From: Fangia hongkongensis FSC776 = DSM 21703
Lineage (GTDB): Bacteria > Pseudomonadota > Gammaproteobacteria > Francisellales > Francisellaceae
Assembly (NCBI RefSeq): GCF_000379445.1
Contig: NZ_KB902273.1
Coordinates: forward strand, 1-64,000
Direction of reading: 5' to 3'
DNA: 64,000 nt
A program made the translations under genes and the position numbers. The notes under the pieces are model-generated. The model was given only the letters and a program-made list of their open reading frames with translations, was not told the DNA's origin and did no database searches. Shown piece by piece: positions 8,003-17,513 of this stretch (within the stretch, counting starts at the first letter, position 1; each line of letters opens with the position of its first letter).

Positions 8003-9673
8003 TTACTTAAAGTAAAACCACTTACTATAGGTATCATCCATATAGTTTTCTTTTGGATGATAACCGCCAACATAACGCTTAACCAGCCGGCTATAGGTAT
8101 AACTGTAAATTGGCAAGGTAACATAATCACCCATTGAAATTTCCAGTGCTTTTTTCATGTAGTCATCTGCTTCTTTTGCTTTTAGGGAATGCATCGATTG
8201 CAGATAATACTGATCAAGCTTTTTGTTACAGTAACCACCATAATTCCCCGCATTATGGCACAGATAACTCTCAACAAAATTGCCCGCAGTATTTAAAGTT
8301 GCAATCCCACCCATGCGACCAACTTGGTAATTTCCCCTTTGTAACGTTTGCAGATATACTTTCCACTCTTCATTCAAAAGCGTGACTTCAATGAGTGATC
8401 CAAAAGCTTTTTTCCACATCTCAGAGATTGCCTCAGCAATCAGCTTATGACCATCTTGGGTGTTAAAACTGATGGTGATTTGTAAGGGGTTTTCTTGAGA
8501 ATATCCGGCCTTTTTTAACATCTCTTTTGCTACTTGAATTCGCTTAGAGATGGACCAATCAACCCAAGCATACCCTGCTACATCCTTATAAAGATCCTTA
8601 AATGCACCTTCTTGAATTTGTGGCGGTACTTGACCATAAAGTGGCGTTTGTCCGAGCTTTAAAATTTTATCAACAATAAGCTTACGATCTACGCTCATTG
8701 TTAATGCCTTTCTTACTTCAAGCTTATCCACCCCTTTTGCTTGCATATTAAACCAATAAAAATAGGTACCAAGCATTGGAACATTATAAAACTCATCACC
8801 AAATTGTGCTTTTAACTGCTCTTTTGATATTCCTGTCGGCACGGTGTAGGTCATATCAATCTGATTTGCCATAAACTGACTATATTCTGCTTGTGGCGTC
8901 ATGGGCATAAACTTTACATTCTGAATTTTTACTTTGTCTTTTTGCCAATAGTATGGACTCTTACTCACCAGAATATGACCATTTGGAATCCACTGTTTTA
9001 ACTCATAAGGTCCATTGGATACCATCTTCCCAACTTGTATCCAACCATTTCCCCACTTTTCTATAGCAGGCTGATAAAGTGGATAGGTAATTGGGTTTAA
9101 AAGTGATGGAATAAAATAAGGATATGGATAGGCCAGCTTAATTTCCAAGGTGTTTTTATTCAGCGCCTTAATGGCTAATGTATCAGCGGATTTCTTACCA
9201 GCAATAATGGCATTTGCATTCACAATCGGACGAAAGACATCTAGCTGCTGGGCACCGGTTTTAGGGTTAATATTGCGCTTAAAGGCATAAACAAAATCTT
9301 GAGCAGTTACAGATTTGCCATTTGACCACTTGGCATCATCTCTTAAATGGAAGATATAGGTTTTTCCATCTTTTGAAATATCCCAAGATTTAGCAATTCC
9401 CGGCAATACTTCATCTTTTTGATTTTCAAAAACAAGCCCTTCAAATAAATCATGCAAAACGCGAAGTGATGTAGTATCACTCCACTTGCCAGGATCAAGC
9501 GTCGGCACTTCTCCCGCGCCATTACCGATAACAAGCGTGTTTTTTCTTTGATCTACTTTATTAGTACTATGATTGCCACAGGCATTTAGCCCTATAATGA
9601 ATAAAGCATATACTACTGGCATAAAAAGGCGCTTTAGCCACTTAAGTTGCATCCTTAAAAGGTATTTTCCCAT
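8003..9673 (-). CDS. oppA: Oligopeptide-binding lipoprotein, OppA paralogue 3
   Basis: 556 residues. A basic N-terminus (LKWLKRLF) precedes a hydrophobic segment ending GLNACGN, giving a lipidated Cys at about position 32. Family blocks are LHDLFEGLVFENQ, WSNGKSVTAQDFVYAFKR, VSNGPYELKQW, SPYYWQKDKVKIQNV, VRKALTMSVDRKLIV and the ending SKWFYFK. A second Met (codon 8) exists, but AAGG directly abuts it, so the upstream ATG at 9673 is preferred. The replacement of the usual NPYYWDAK by SPYYWQKD is a small departure from the other copies. Confidence 0.92.
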   Translation of the reverse strand: MGKYLLRMQLKWLKRLFMPVVYALFIIGLNACGNHSTNKVDQRKNTLVIGNGAGEVPTLDPGKWSDTTSLRVLHDLFEGLVFENQKDEVLPGIAKSWDISKDGKTYIFHLRDDAKWSNGKSVTAQDFVYAFKRNINPKTGAQQLDVFRPIVNANAIIAGKKSADTLAIKALNKNTLEIKLAYPYPYFIPSLLNPITYPLYQPAIEKWGNGWIQVGKMVSNGPYELKQWIPNGHILVSKSPYYWQKDKVKIQNVKFMPMTPQAEYSQFMANQIDMTYTVPTGISKEQLKAQFGDEFYNVPMLGTYFYWFNMQAKGVDKLEVRKALTMSVDRKLIVDKILKLGQTPLYGQVPPQIQEGAFKDLYKDVAGYAWVDWSISKRIQVAKEMLKKAGYSQENPLQITISFNTQDGHKLIAEAISEMWKKAFGSLIEVTLLNEEWKVYLQTLQRGNYQVGRMGGIATLNTAGNFVESYLCHNAGNYGGYCNKKLDQYYLQSMHSLKAKEADDYMKKALEISMGDYVTLPIYSYTYSRLVKRYVGGYHPKENYMDDTYSKWFYFK

Positions 9674-9759
9674 CTTATCTTCTATTCCCTAATCTGTCTT
9701 GAAAAACAAACTATACGAGATTTTAAAGAAGTTGAGAAGGGGTGTTATTCTGGTTACTT

Positions 9760-11442
9760 TTAGTGTTTAAAATGCATCCATTTTGTATATACCACATTTA
9801 ACGAGTTATGCTTAGGATCATAACCACCTATGTAGCCCTGCATTAAAAATGAATAGGTATAACTATAAACTGGTAAAATGTAATAGTTTAGCATTGAAAT
9901 GCGAAGCGCCTCTTTCATATAATGCCGATAGGTTTTGATATCTGGCGCTTTTACACCTAAGTGATACGCCCGATCAAGGTTTTTATCACAAATATTGGCA
10001 TCATTATTACTGCTATTACAGACCAGGTTCTGTAAAAAATCGCTGGCTTCATTAAAATCTGCTGTCCAACCCGCATAGGAAAAATCAAACTCTTTAGATT
10101 GCATTGTTTGAATATATACCTTAAATTCCTCATTATCTAACTTAACATCAATTAAACCACCGAAAGCTTCCTGCCATTGACCTATAATCGCTTCATTCAA
10201 TATCAAGGATATACCAGTGCCTCCACCACCTGAAGTTGGGTATAAGATATTAAACCTCAAGGGGTTTTCCGCATTATATCCTGCCTGTATCAAAAGCTTT
10301 TTGGCTACTTTTTGGCGTTTTTCAAGAGGCCAGTTTACCCAGTCATATTCAGATAATGTTGTATAAAAGTTTTTATAGGCACCATCCTCAATATTATTTG
10401 GCAGGATGTTATAGCTTGGCGTCTCTCCCATCCGAAGAATATCAGTGGTAATTTCCTCTCTACCCAAGACCATTGTCAGTGCTTTTCTGACACGCATATC
10501 ACTAAATGCGCTATTTTTCATGTTATACCAATAGTAGTAAGATGCTAATAACGGCACATTGTAAAATGATCTACCAAAGGTTTTTTGATACTCTTTTTTG
10601 CCCACCCCTGCAGGCACTGTAAAGGTAATATCAATCTCGCCTGAGCGAAATTGATTAAACTCAGCGGTTGCATCGCCAATTGGCAAGTACTTTACTTTGC
10701 TGATTTTGACACTTTCTTGACCCCAGTACTGGGAATTTTTTGTCGCACTAATATAGCCATTCTCCACCCACTCATCTAAATTGTAGGCCCCATTTGAGAC
10801 AATTTTCCCAGAAGTTGCCCAATTCTCCGCATATCTCTCAACCGTTTTTTTATGAACTGGAACAAAGGTTATTATTGCTAAGATATCAAGAAAATAAATC
10901 TGCGGATGCTTTAGGGTAATCATAAGTGTTTTATCATTTATTGCTTTTATACCTAAGTGATCTTTTGGCAATTTCCCTGTAATAATTGCCTCAGCATTGA
11001 CAATGGCATCAAGAAAAATAGCGCCAAATGGTGAAGCAGTTTTAGGATCGACAATTCGCTGGAAACTATAAACAAAATCATCCGCTGTTACAGGTTCACC
11101 ATTTGACCACTTGGCATTTTCCCTTAAATGAAAAGTATAAGTCAGCCCATCTTTTGAAATATCCCAATAAGAAGCAACGCCGGGAGAAACTTTGTTATTT
11201 TGATCCAACACCGTTAAGCCTTCAAATAAATCAGAAGCCACACGCATCGAAACTGCATCTGCAATTAATGCCGGATCAAGTGTTGCCACTTCAGCACCAA
11301 CACCAATATTAATTGTAGTTTTACCTTCTGGAACCTTTGTAATAACCTCGTGCTTTTCATCAGCACAAGAGGTAATAAGTAAACCTACTACTGCCAAGGA
11401 AAATATATAAAAATACTTTTGAATATATAAAAGATATTGCAT
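9760..11442 (-). CDS. oppA: Oligopeptide-binding lipoprotein, OppA paralogue 2
   Basis: 560 residues with lipobox LLITSCAD. Family blocks are ASDLFEGLTVLDQ, WSNGEPVTADDFVYSFQR, VSNGAYNLDEW, VRKALTMVLGREEIT and the ending YTKWMHFKH. It is the most divergent of the five: it has NSQYWGQESVKIS in place of NPYYWDAK, and a Gly-rich insertion PTSGGGGTGIS near the hinge. It lies directly behind oppF with 53 bases between, so it is likely co-transcribed with the permease genes. Confidence 0.92.
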   Translation of the reverse strand: MQYLLYIQKYFYIFSLAVVGLLITSCADEKHEVITKVPEGKTTINIGVGAEVATLDPALIADAVSMRVASDLFEGLTVLDQNNKVSPGVASYWDISKDGLTYTFHLRENAKWSNGEPVTADDFVYSFQRIVDPKTASPFGAIFLDAIVNAEAIITGKLPKDHLGIKAINDKTLMITLKHPQIYFLDILAIITFVPVHKKTVERYAENWATSGKIVSNGAYNLDEWVENGYISATKNSQYWGQESVKISKVKYLPIGDATAEFNQFRSGEIDITFTVPAGVGKKEYQKTFGRSFYNVPLLASYYYWYNMKNSAFSDMRVRKALTMVLGREEITTDILRMGETPSYNILPNNIEDGAYKNFYTTLSEYDWVNWPLEKRQKVAKKLLIQAGYNAENPLRFNILYPTSGGGGTGISLILNEAIIGQWQEAFGGLIDVKLDNEEFKVYIQTMQSKEFDFSYAGWTADFNEASDFLQNLVCNSSNNDANICDKNLDRAYHLGVKAPDIKTYRHYMKEALRISMLNYYILPVYSYTYSFLMQGYIGGYDPKHNSLNVVYTKWMHFKH

Positions 11443-11495
11443 CTAAATTCTCATCATTCACCGTATTTTGAGTATAGATTAGATGCAACAAAAGT

Positions 11496-12476
11496 CTAAA
11501 TTTTAATACAAGCTGCCTCGCGTGTATCAAACAAATGATGAAGCTTCGGTTTATCCTCAGCACAACTTCCATCTGCAATTGGGCAGCGTGTACGAAAAAC
11601 ACAGCCAGAGGGTGGATTAATCGGAGACGGTAAATCCCCCTCTAGAATTTGAATTTTCTTGTTACGCTCGAGCTCAGGATCAGGCAAAGGCACAGCAGAC
11701 AGAAGCGCCTTTGTATAAGGGTGGGAGGGATTATCACAAAGCGATTTTGATTCTCCAACCTCCATGACATTACCTAAGTACATCACCATAATGCGATCCG
11801 AAATATGCTTTACCACACTTAAATTATGTGCAATAAACAAAATGGTTAAGCCAAGGGTTTGCTGTAGCTCTTTTAATAAGTTGACTACCTGCGCCTGAAT
11901 TGAGACATCAAGTGCACTGACTGGCTCATCACAAACAAGAATGGAGGGGCGCAAAATCAGCGCCCTTGCAATACCAACGCGCTGACATTGTCCACCTGAA
12001 AACTGATGTGGATAGCGGTTGATGTGCTTAGGCGATAAGCCCACCATTTTCATCATCTCCTCAACCCGTTTTCTCCTCTCACTTGCTGAGAGTTTTGGCT
12101 CATGTACTTTTAATGGCTCTGCAATAATATTGCCAATGGTAATTCTTGGATTTAATGAGGCAAATGGATCCTGAAATACCATTTGTATGTCTTTTCTAAC
12201 AGGCTGCCACGATTTTTTGTTTTTAAGTGCAGTTAGATCTTTTCCAGCCCAAATAACTCGTCCCTCTGTTGCGCCAACAAGTCCAACAATGGCTCGAATG
12301 AGCGTTGATTTGCCACAACCAGACTCTCCCACAATACCAAGCGTCTCACCTTTTTTCACTTCAAAGGAAACACCATCAACTGCTTTGACATACTTAGTTT
12401 GTTGCCATGGCCATGATTTTTTAAGTGGAAAATGAACCTTTAAATCGCTGATACTTAATAATGCACCTTCACTCAT
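11496..12476 (-). CDS. oppF: Oligopeptide ABC transporter ATPase OppF
   Basis: 326 residues. Walker A GESGCGKS (50-57), signature FSGGQCQRVGIARAL, Walker B ILVCDEPVSALD, and the Opp/Dpp-specific C-terminal Cys-rich segment SGCVFRTRCPIADGSC, which in this family binds an iron-sulfur cluster or forms a zinc-like site. OppF pairs with OppD to energise the OppBC channel. Its ATG overlaps the oppD stop by four bases (ATGA type), which implies coupled translation. A GAGGGAG ribosome site lies inside oppD. Confidence 0.96.
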   Translation of the reverse strand: MSEGALLSISDLKVHFPLKKSWPWQQTKYVKAVDGVSFEVKKGETLGIVGESGCGKSTLIRAIVGLVGATEGRVIWAGKDLTALKNKKSWQPVRKDIQMVFQDPFASLNPRITIGNIIAEPLKVHEPKLSASERRKRVEEMMKMVGLSPKHINRYPHQFSGGQCQRVGIARALILRPSILVCDEPVSALDVSIQAQVVNLLKELQQTLGLTILFIAHNLSVVKHISDRIMVMYLGNVMEVGESKSLCDNPSHPYTKALLSAVPLPDPELERNKKIQILEGDLPSPINPPSGCVFRTRCPIADGSCAEDKPKLHHLFDTREAACIKI

Positions 12477-13462
12477 GGCTGAACTCCCTCATTTGCAGTT
12501 TCTTTAGCATGAAAGCAAGCAACATAGTGAGGATGCTTATCATGCATATCTTCAAGAACAGGCTTTTTCTCCGTACACTTTTCCGTTGCTCTTGGACATC
12601 TTGGCGAAAAAGCACAACCTACTGGCAAATGGGATAGATCAGGCGGCTCACCCGGAATAGCCTGCAATTTTGCTGTAGGCAAGTCAACTCTTGGCGTCGC
12701 GGCCATGAGTCCTGAGGTATAAGGATGGTAGTAATTGGCAAATAAATCATCAATGTCTGCAGATTCAACTGGAGAGCCACCATACATCACCATCACACGA
12801 TCACAAGCCCCTGCAACCACACCAATATCATGGGTAATTAAAATCGTTGCCATCTTAAACTCATTCTGAAGCTCTTTTAACAGCTTCAGAATTTGTGCCT
12901 GCACTGTCACATCAAGCGCGGTCGTTGGCTCATCTGCAACCAATAGCTTCGGCTTACACATAAGTGCCATCGCAATCATCACACGTTGTCGCATTCCCCC
13001 TGAAAACTCATGAGGATAAAGCTTCACACGATTCGCTGCATCAGGAATATGTACCGCATCCAGCATTTCAATGGCATGCTTTCTTGCCTCGGCTTTAGAG
13101 CAGTTTTGATGGATCATCATGGTCTCAGACAGCTGAGCTTCAACCGTGATATAAGGATTAAGAGAAGTCATCGGATCTTGAAAGATCATCGATACTTCAT
13201 CTCCACGTATTTGATTGAGTGCCTTTGTTGGCATTCCGATAAGCTCTTTGCCATTTAGTTTTACTGAACCTGATACAACGGCATTGGAAGCTGATAGCCC
13301 CATAAGTGCAAGTACAGTTTGACTTTTTCCAGAGCCTGACTCACCCACAATGCCCAAGGTTTCACCTTCATTTAAAGTAAAATTAATCTGATTAACTGCG
13401 CTGATCAAGCCATCATTTGTTTTAAATTGTACATTTAAATCTTTAACTTCTAATAGTGACAT
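12473..13462 (-). CDS. oppD: Oligopeptide ABC transporter ATPase OppD
   Basis: 329 residues. Walker A GESGSGKS (40-47), signature [15 protein letters not shown], Walker [13 protein letters not shown], and the C-terminal [16 protein letters not shown] segment of the Opp/Dpp subfamily. It is one of two ATPases of the peptide importer. The start at 13462 has GGGGGA upstream and is 11 bases after the oppC stop. Confidence 0.96.
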   Translation of the reverse strand: MSLLEVKDLNVQFKTNDGLISAVNQINFTLNEGETLGIVGESGSGKSQTVLALMGLSASNAVVSGSVKLNGKELIGMPTKALNQIRGDEVSMIFQDPMTSLNPYITVEAQLSETMMIHQNCSKAEARKHAIEMLDAVHIPDAANRVKLYPHEFSGGMRQRVMIAMALMCKPKLLVADEPTTALDVTVQAQILKLLKELQNEFKMATILITHDIGVVAGACDRVMVMYGGSPVESADIDDLFANYYHPYTSGLMAATPRVDLPTAKLQAIPGEPPDLSHLPVGCAFSPRCPRATEKCTEKKPVLEDMHDKHPHYVACFHAKETANEGVQP

Positions 13463-13473
13463 AACTTTCCCCC

Positions 13474-14409
13474 TTAACGATGTTCACGTGGATCTAAGGC
13501 ATCGCGTAACCCGTTGCCGACAAAGTTAAAACACAAAAGTGTTACCGTTAGGAAGATAGAAGGAATCACTAAAAGCCACCAGTAATTAAATGCAATCACC
13601 TGCACACCATCACTGATTAACCCTCCCCAATCTGTCATTGGTGGTTGAACCCCAAGTCCTAAAAAGCTTAAAAATGCAGCTGTCATAATCACAACAGGAA
13701 CAGTCAGTGTAATATATACAGCAATAATACCAATTAAGTTTCTCACAATGTGGCGCGTAATAATGGTGCTCTCTTTCACACCACACACATACGCCGCTTC
13801 AATAAACTCTTTGTTCTTAAGCCCAAGGGTCTGCCCGCGCACAACACGCGCCATATCAAGCCAACTTACCGCACCAATCGCAATAAAGACCAAAATAAAG
13901 TTGCGCCCAAATAATGTCACCAATAAGATCGCAAAAAACATAAATGGCAACCCATAAAGCACATCGACTATGCGCATCAGGATATTATCAATTTTGCCAC
14001 CGAAAAAGCCTGCTGTTGCGCCAACTAACGTGCCGATCACCACACTGACAAGCGTCGCGACAAAGCCTATCTCTAGGGTAATTCTACCGCCGACCATGAC
14101 ACGGGTAAATACATCCCGCCCTAAAGAATCGGTTCCAAACCAATGCTCTGAGCTTGGTGCTTGATAGACTTGAAGTAAATTTTGATGTGCATAAGTATAA
14201 GGTGAAAACCAAGGCAACACAATCACTGCCAAAACGATCAAAAATAAAACAACAAGACTGATCATAGCTACTTTATTTTTCTTAAAGCGAAGCCATGCAT
14301 CATAGTATAAGCTTCGCCCCTTAAATGCCTTTTCATGTGAGCCATTTGCAACTTTCTCTAGAAAATCTGCATTTTTCTTTTTTTGATTTAATGTAAAACT
14401 TTTTGCCAT
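13474..14409 (-). CDS. oppC: Oligopeptide ABC transporter permease OppC
   Basis: 311 residues. A cytoplasmic N-terminal region (about 45 residues, Lys-rich) is followed by a first membrane helix (MISLVVLFLIVLAVIVLPWF) and the DppC/OppC extracellular motif HWFGTDSLGRDVFTRVMVGGR. The EAA loop is EAAYVCGVKESTIITRHIVRN, the docking site for the ATPases. Five further hydrophobic helices follow. TAGGAGG sits nine bases before ATG 14409. Confidence 0.95.
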   Translation of the reverse strand: MAKSFTLNQKKKNADFLEKVANGSHEKAFKGRSLYYDAWLRFKKNKVAMISLVVLFLIVLAVIVLPWFSPYTYAHQNLLQVYQAPSSEHWFGTDSLGRDVFTRVMVGGRITLEIGFVATLVSVVIGTLVGATAGFFGGKIDNILMRIVDVLYGLPFMFFAILLVTLFGRNFILVFIAIGAVSWLDMARVVRGQTLGLKNKEFIEAAYVCGVKESTIITRHIVRNLIGIIAVYITLTVPVVIMTAAFLSFLGLGVQPPMTDWGGLISDGVQVIAFNYWWLLVIPSIFLTVTLLCFNFVGNGLRDALDPREHR

Positions 14410-14420
14410 TGAACCGCCTC

Positions 14421-15359
14421 CTAGTATCGAATTTTTGGATCTAAAAAGGCGTAGATAATATCAACGACCAAGTTGAAAATAATCACCAAAAGGCTGTAGA
14501 TAATTGTCAGTGCTAATACGAGGTTATAATCTCGGTTGGTTGCACCTTGAACCACCTGAACACCAATCCCCGGGATAGTGAATACGGTTTCAACCACCAC
14601 CGAACCTGTTAAAATTCCAGCAACAGCTGGACCTAAGAACGATACAACTGGCATAAGTGATGGCTTGAGTGCGTGCTTCCATACAATCCTTGGCATTGAT
14701 AAACCTTTGGCCTTTGCCGTACGGATAAATGGTGAGCTCATAATCTCAATCAAACTACTTCTGGTAATTTGCGTGATAATGGCAATATAAGGGATAGCAA
14801 GGACAATAACAGGCAAAACAAGATCACTCCAAGATCCCCAACCACCGGCTGGAAACCAGCCAAGTAACACGGCAAAAATAAGTACAGCTAAAGGCGCGGT
14901 TACAACAATTGGTGTTGAAATAAATAGCATGGCAATAATGCTAATAGCATGATCAATAAAGCCTACTTTCGTATTGCGTGTTAGCGCTGAGAAAATACCA
15001 AAAATAACACCAAAGATACTCGCAACAATAATACTGAACACACCAAGTTGAACAGACACCCAAAATCCACCTTGGCCACCTGTTGGAAAGACCAAATGAT
15101 TAATCGACTGGCCTTGATATTTAAATGAATACCCTAGATTTCCATGGATTAAATCATTTAAATAATACAAAAACTGCTGCCACAATGGTAAATCTAAATG
15201 ATATTGATGATGAAGCTGTTTTAACACTTCAGGTGGGAGTGCTCTCTCCGTGGCAAAGGGATCCCCGGGTGTCATATGCACCATCAGAAAACTAATTAAA
15301 ATGACTGCAAAAAGCGTTGGAATTGCCCCTCCCAGTCGCCGTAATATATAACTAAACAT
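14421..15359 (-). CDS. oppB: Oligopeptide ABC transporter permease OppB
   Basis: 312 residues with the characteristic start MFSYILRRLGGAIPTLFAV, the HMTPGDPFA block, and an EAA loop region with FIRTAKAKGLSMPRIVWKHALK. About six membrane helices are visible. It forms the inner-membrane channel with OppC, whose start is 11 bases downstream. It is separated from oppA by 164 bases that contain a hairpin, a layout that usually gives excess binding protein over permease. Confidence 0.95.
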   Translation of the reverse strand: MFSYILRRLGGAIPTLFAVILISFLMVHMTPGDPFATERALPPEVLKQLHHQYHLDLPLWQQFLYYLNDLIHGNLGYSFKYQGQSINHLVFPTGGQGGFWVSVQLGVFSIIVASIFGVIFGIFSALTRNTKVGFIDHAISIIAMLFISTPIVVTAPLAVLIFAVLLGWFPAGGWGSWSDLVLPVIVLAIPYIAIITQITRSSLIEIMSSPFIRTAKAKGLSMPRIVWKHALKPSLMPVVSFLGPAVAGILTGSVVVETVFTIPGIGVQVVQGATNRDYNLVLALTIIYSLLVIIFNLVVDIIYAFLDPKIRY

Positions 15360-15420
15360 AGACTTTCCTCATCTTAAACCCTCAAACACTTTATACGATT
15401 AGTCATAGACAAGCCAGCGT

Positions 15421-15446
15421 AACATACCAATCTATCTTGGCATGTT
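15421..15446 (-). promoter_or_regulatory. Intercistronic hairpin between oppA and oppB
   Basis: On the transcribed (minus) strand AACATGCCAA pairs with TTGGTATGTT over ten base pairs (one G-U) around a six-base loop (15431-15436). No U-tract follows. In binding-protein transporter operons such hairpins protect the upstream oppA message and lower read-through into the permease genes. That role is inferred by analogy. Confidence 0.5.
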
Positions 15447-15523
15447 ATCAAAGCATATTATAAAATGAGCCTGCCATTCTTTTATATCATGCAGATATCT
15501 CGGGCACAACTATTTATTTAATA

Positions 15524-17194
15524 TCAAGACTGTTTTTTGTACTCAAATGAGAACCATTTATCATAAACATGATCCAAATGATTCGTTTCCATTTGGTAGT
15601 TTTGTACATAAGGTTTGACAAGATGAACAACTGCATTTGAAAAAAGTGGAACAATTGGATAGTCCTTCATCGCAATTTCCATTGCTTCAGTGTAATAAGG
15701 TTTTGCAGCTTCTGGAGATCTTTGCTTTTGCCCTTCAGCAATCAGCTTATCATACTCAGGATTACAGTACCCTGCGTTATTTTGTGGATTATTACAAGTC
15801 CACATAGAGGCAAAGTTATCAATTGCATTGAAATCAGCTACCCATCCATCACGGGCAACACCTTGAAAGTCATGTGACTGTCTGACTTTTAAAAACACTT
15901 TAAACTCAGAGTTTGCAAGCGTAGAGTCCACACCCAGAGTCTGCTTCCACATCTGAGCAATCGCCTCCATCACTTTTTTGTGGGTGATATCTGTATTATA
16001 TTCAATCGAAATTTCAAGCGGGTTTTCTTTAGAATAACCGGCTTCTTTATAAAGCTTCTTGGCAAGTTCAATGCGCTTTTGCATTGGCCAAGTGCTCCAT
16101 TTGTATTGAACATCGCTATAAATGCCATTTTCAATACTACTTGGGAAGAAACTATAAAGTGGAATATCTCCTGCTTGAGTGACATATTTCACTAAATCTT
16201 GTCGGTTAATCACCAGCGAAAGCGCTTTTCTCAGTTTCACATTATCTTTAAACGGTGGTTTTAATAAATTGAAGTCTAAATACTCCATATCCAACCACTC
16301 GGTTGATTTCAATTGCGTGCCAAATTTCCTTTTGATTGACGGAAGGTTCCCTGTTGGTACATACATCACATAATCAAGCTGACCCGATGCATAGGCATTA
16401 TAAGCAGACATTCTATCGACAATTGGCAAGAATTTTACATTTTTAATATGAACATTCTTTGCATCCCAATAATATGGGTTTTTAGTGACGGTAATATGGC
16501 CATTTTGAATCCATTCTTTTAGATAATATGCACCATTAGAGACATAATGCTCTGGGGTAAAGAAACTGGCACCGTATTTTTTCACGCCTTTGATGTAAAC
16601 AGGATAGGAAACAGGATCAGTCATAATACTTAAAAAGTAATATACCGGATGATCTAGTTTAATCTCTAACGTATGGCTATTAAGCGCTTTGACACCCAAA
16701 GATGATACCGGTTTTTTGCTATCCATAATGGCTTGAGCATTTTCAATTGGGGCAAGTTTATAACCCATTTCGGCAGCATTTTTTGGATTGACTGCTCGCT
16801 TGAATGCATAAACAAAATCCGCTGCTGTGACCGGTTCACCATTAGACCATTTTGCATCTTCACGAAGATGAAAAGTATAGACAAGACCATCATCTGAGAC
16901 TTTCCATGATTTTGCCACACCCGGTACAGGTTTGTTGCTTTGATCCTCTGATAAAAGTCCCTCACCAATATCATATAATATACTTGCTGACACATTTGTT
17001 TGTGCATGAATTGGATCAAGCGAATCAGGCTCTGAGCCATTACCGCGCACAAGTGTATCTTTACCTGCTGGTGCATATGTATTTGCAGATGATTTTGCAC
17101 TATTTTGATCTGATTGGTTTGAGCCACACCCTGCAAGCGTTAACGACAGTGCCCCTGCGCCTAGCATAATTAAAGCTGTTTTTTTCATTCCCAT
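15524..17194 (-). CDS. oppA: Oligopeptide-binding lipoprotein OppA (operon-leading copy)
   Basis: 556 residues, lipobox TLAGCGS. Blocks: LYDIGEGLLSEDQ, WSNGEPVTAADFVYAFKR, VSNGAYYLKEW, NPYYWDAKNVHIKNV, LRKALSLVINRQDLV, YDKWFSFEYKKQS at the end. It is the first gene of the opp locus, directly before oppBCDF, so I take it as the primary receptor. ATG 17194 follows GGGGAAGGG; ATG two codons later is also possible. The promoter must lie in the 319-base gap upstream. Confidence 0.95.
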   Translation of the reverse strand: MGMKKTALIMLGAGALSLTLAGCGSNQSDQNSAKSSANTYAPAGKDTLVRGNGSEPDSLDPIHAQTNVSASILYDIGEGLLSEDQSNKPVPGVAKSWKVSDDGLVYTFHLREDAKWSNGEPVTAADFVYAFKRAVNPKNAAEMGYKLAPIENAQAIMDSKKPVSSLGVKALNSHTLEIKLDHPVYYFLSIMTDPVSYPVYIKGVKKYGASFFTPEHYVSNGAYYLKEWIQNGHITVTKNPYYWDAKNVHIKNVKFLPIVDRMSAYNAYASGQLDYVMYVPTGNLPSIKRKFGTQLKSTEWLDMEYLDFNLLKPPFKDNVKLRKALSLVINRQDLVKYVTQAGDIPLYSFFPSSIENGIYSDVQYKWSTWPMQKRIELAKKLYKEAGYSKENPLEISIEYNTDITHKKVMEAIAQMWKQTLGVDSTLANSEFKVFLKVRQSHDFQGVARDGWVADFNAIDNFASMWTCNNPQNNAGYCNPEYDKLIAEGQKQRSPEAAKPYYTEAMEIAMKDYPIVPLFSNAVVHLVKPYVQNYQMETNHLDHVYDKWFSFEYKKQS

Positions 17195-17513
17195 AATCCC
17201 TTCCCCTGTTTTTAATGTTTAATTGTTTTACTTTCTGCATGAAATCGCACACATCCCCCGTTTAGCCTTCTTCCATAGGAGTCTAAATCTTCAATATGGC
17301 GCAAAATATCCCTATATCTAAGCCTCATAATCCCTTATACCAACCACAAAATCACGATTGGAATATTCACACAGTCCCTCTGCCTTGAAAACCAGTAAGT
17401 AAACTGGTAATAACACAAAGCAGCTTCATTCATCACCCAATTAGATTATGAGTTTCTTTTGAGTTTGTCACGAAAAATTTTTATTTGCTGATAAGAAAAT
17501 GTAATTAAACTAC
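17195..17513 (-). promoter_or_regulatory. Intergenic region ahead of the opp locus
   Basis: 319 bases without a gene. It should hold the opp promoter (minus strand), but I see no convincing -35/-10 pair. It contains a small inverted repeat, ACCAGT (17391-17396) and ACTGGT (17403-17408), around AAGTAA, which could be an operator or the foot of a terminator for the gene at 17514-18464. Nothing else is recognised. Confidence 0.3.

Noticed and set aside
6360-17169. Several open frames of 60-156 codons antisense or out of frame within the oppA genes
   Set aside because: They lie fully inside well-supported genes, recur at matching places in the paralogues, lack ribosome sites and show no domain pattern.
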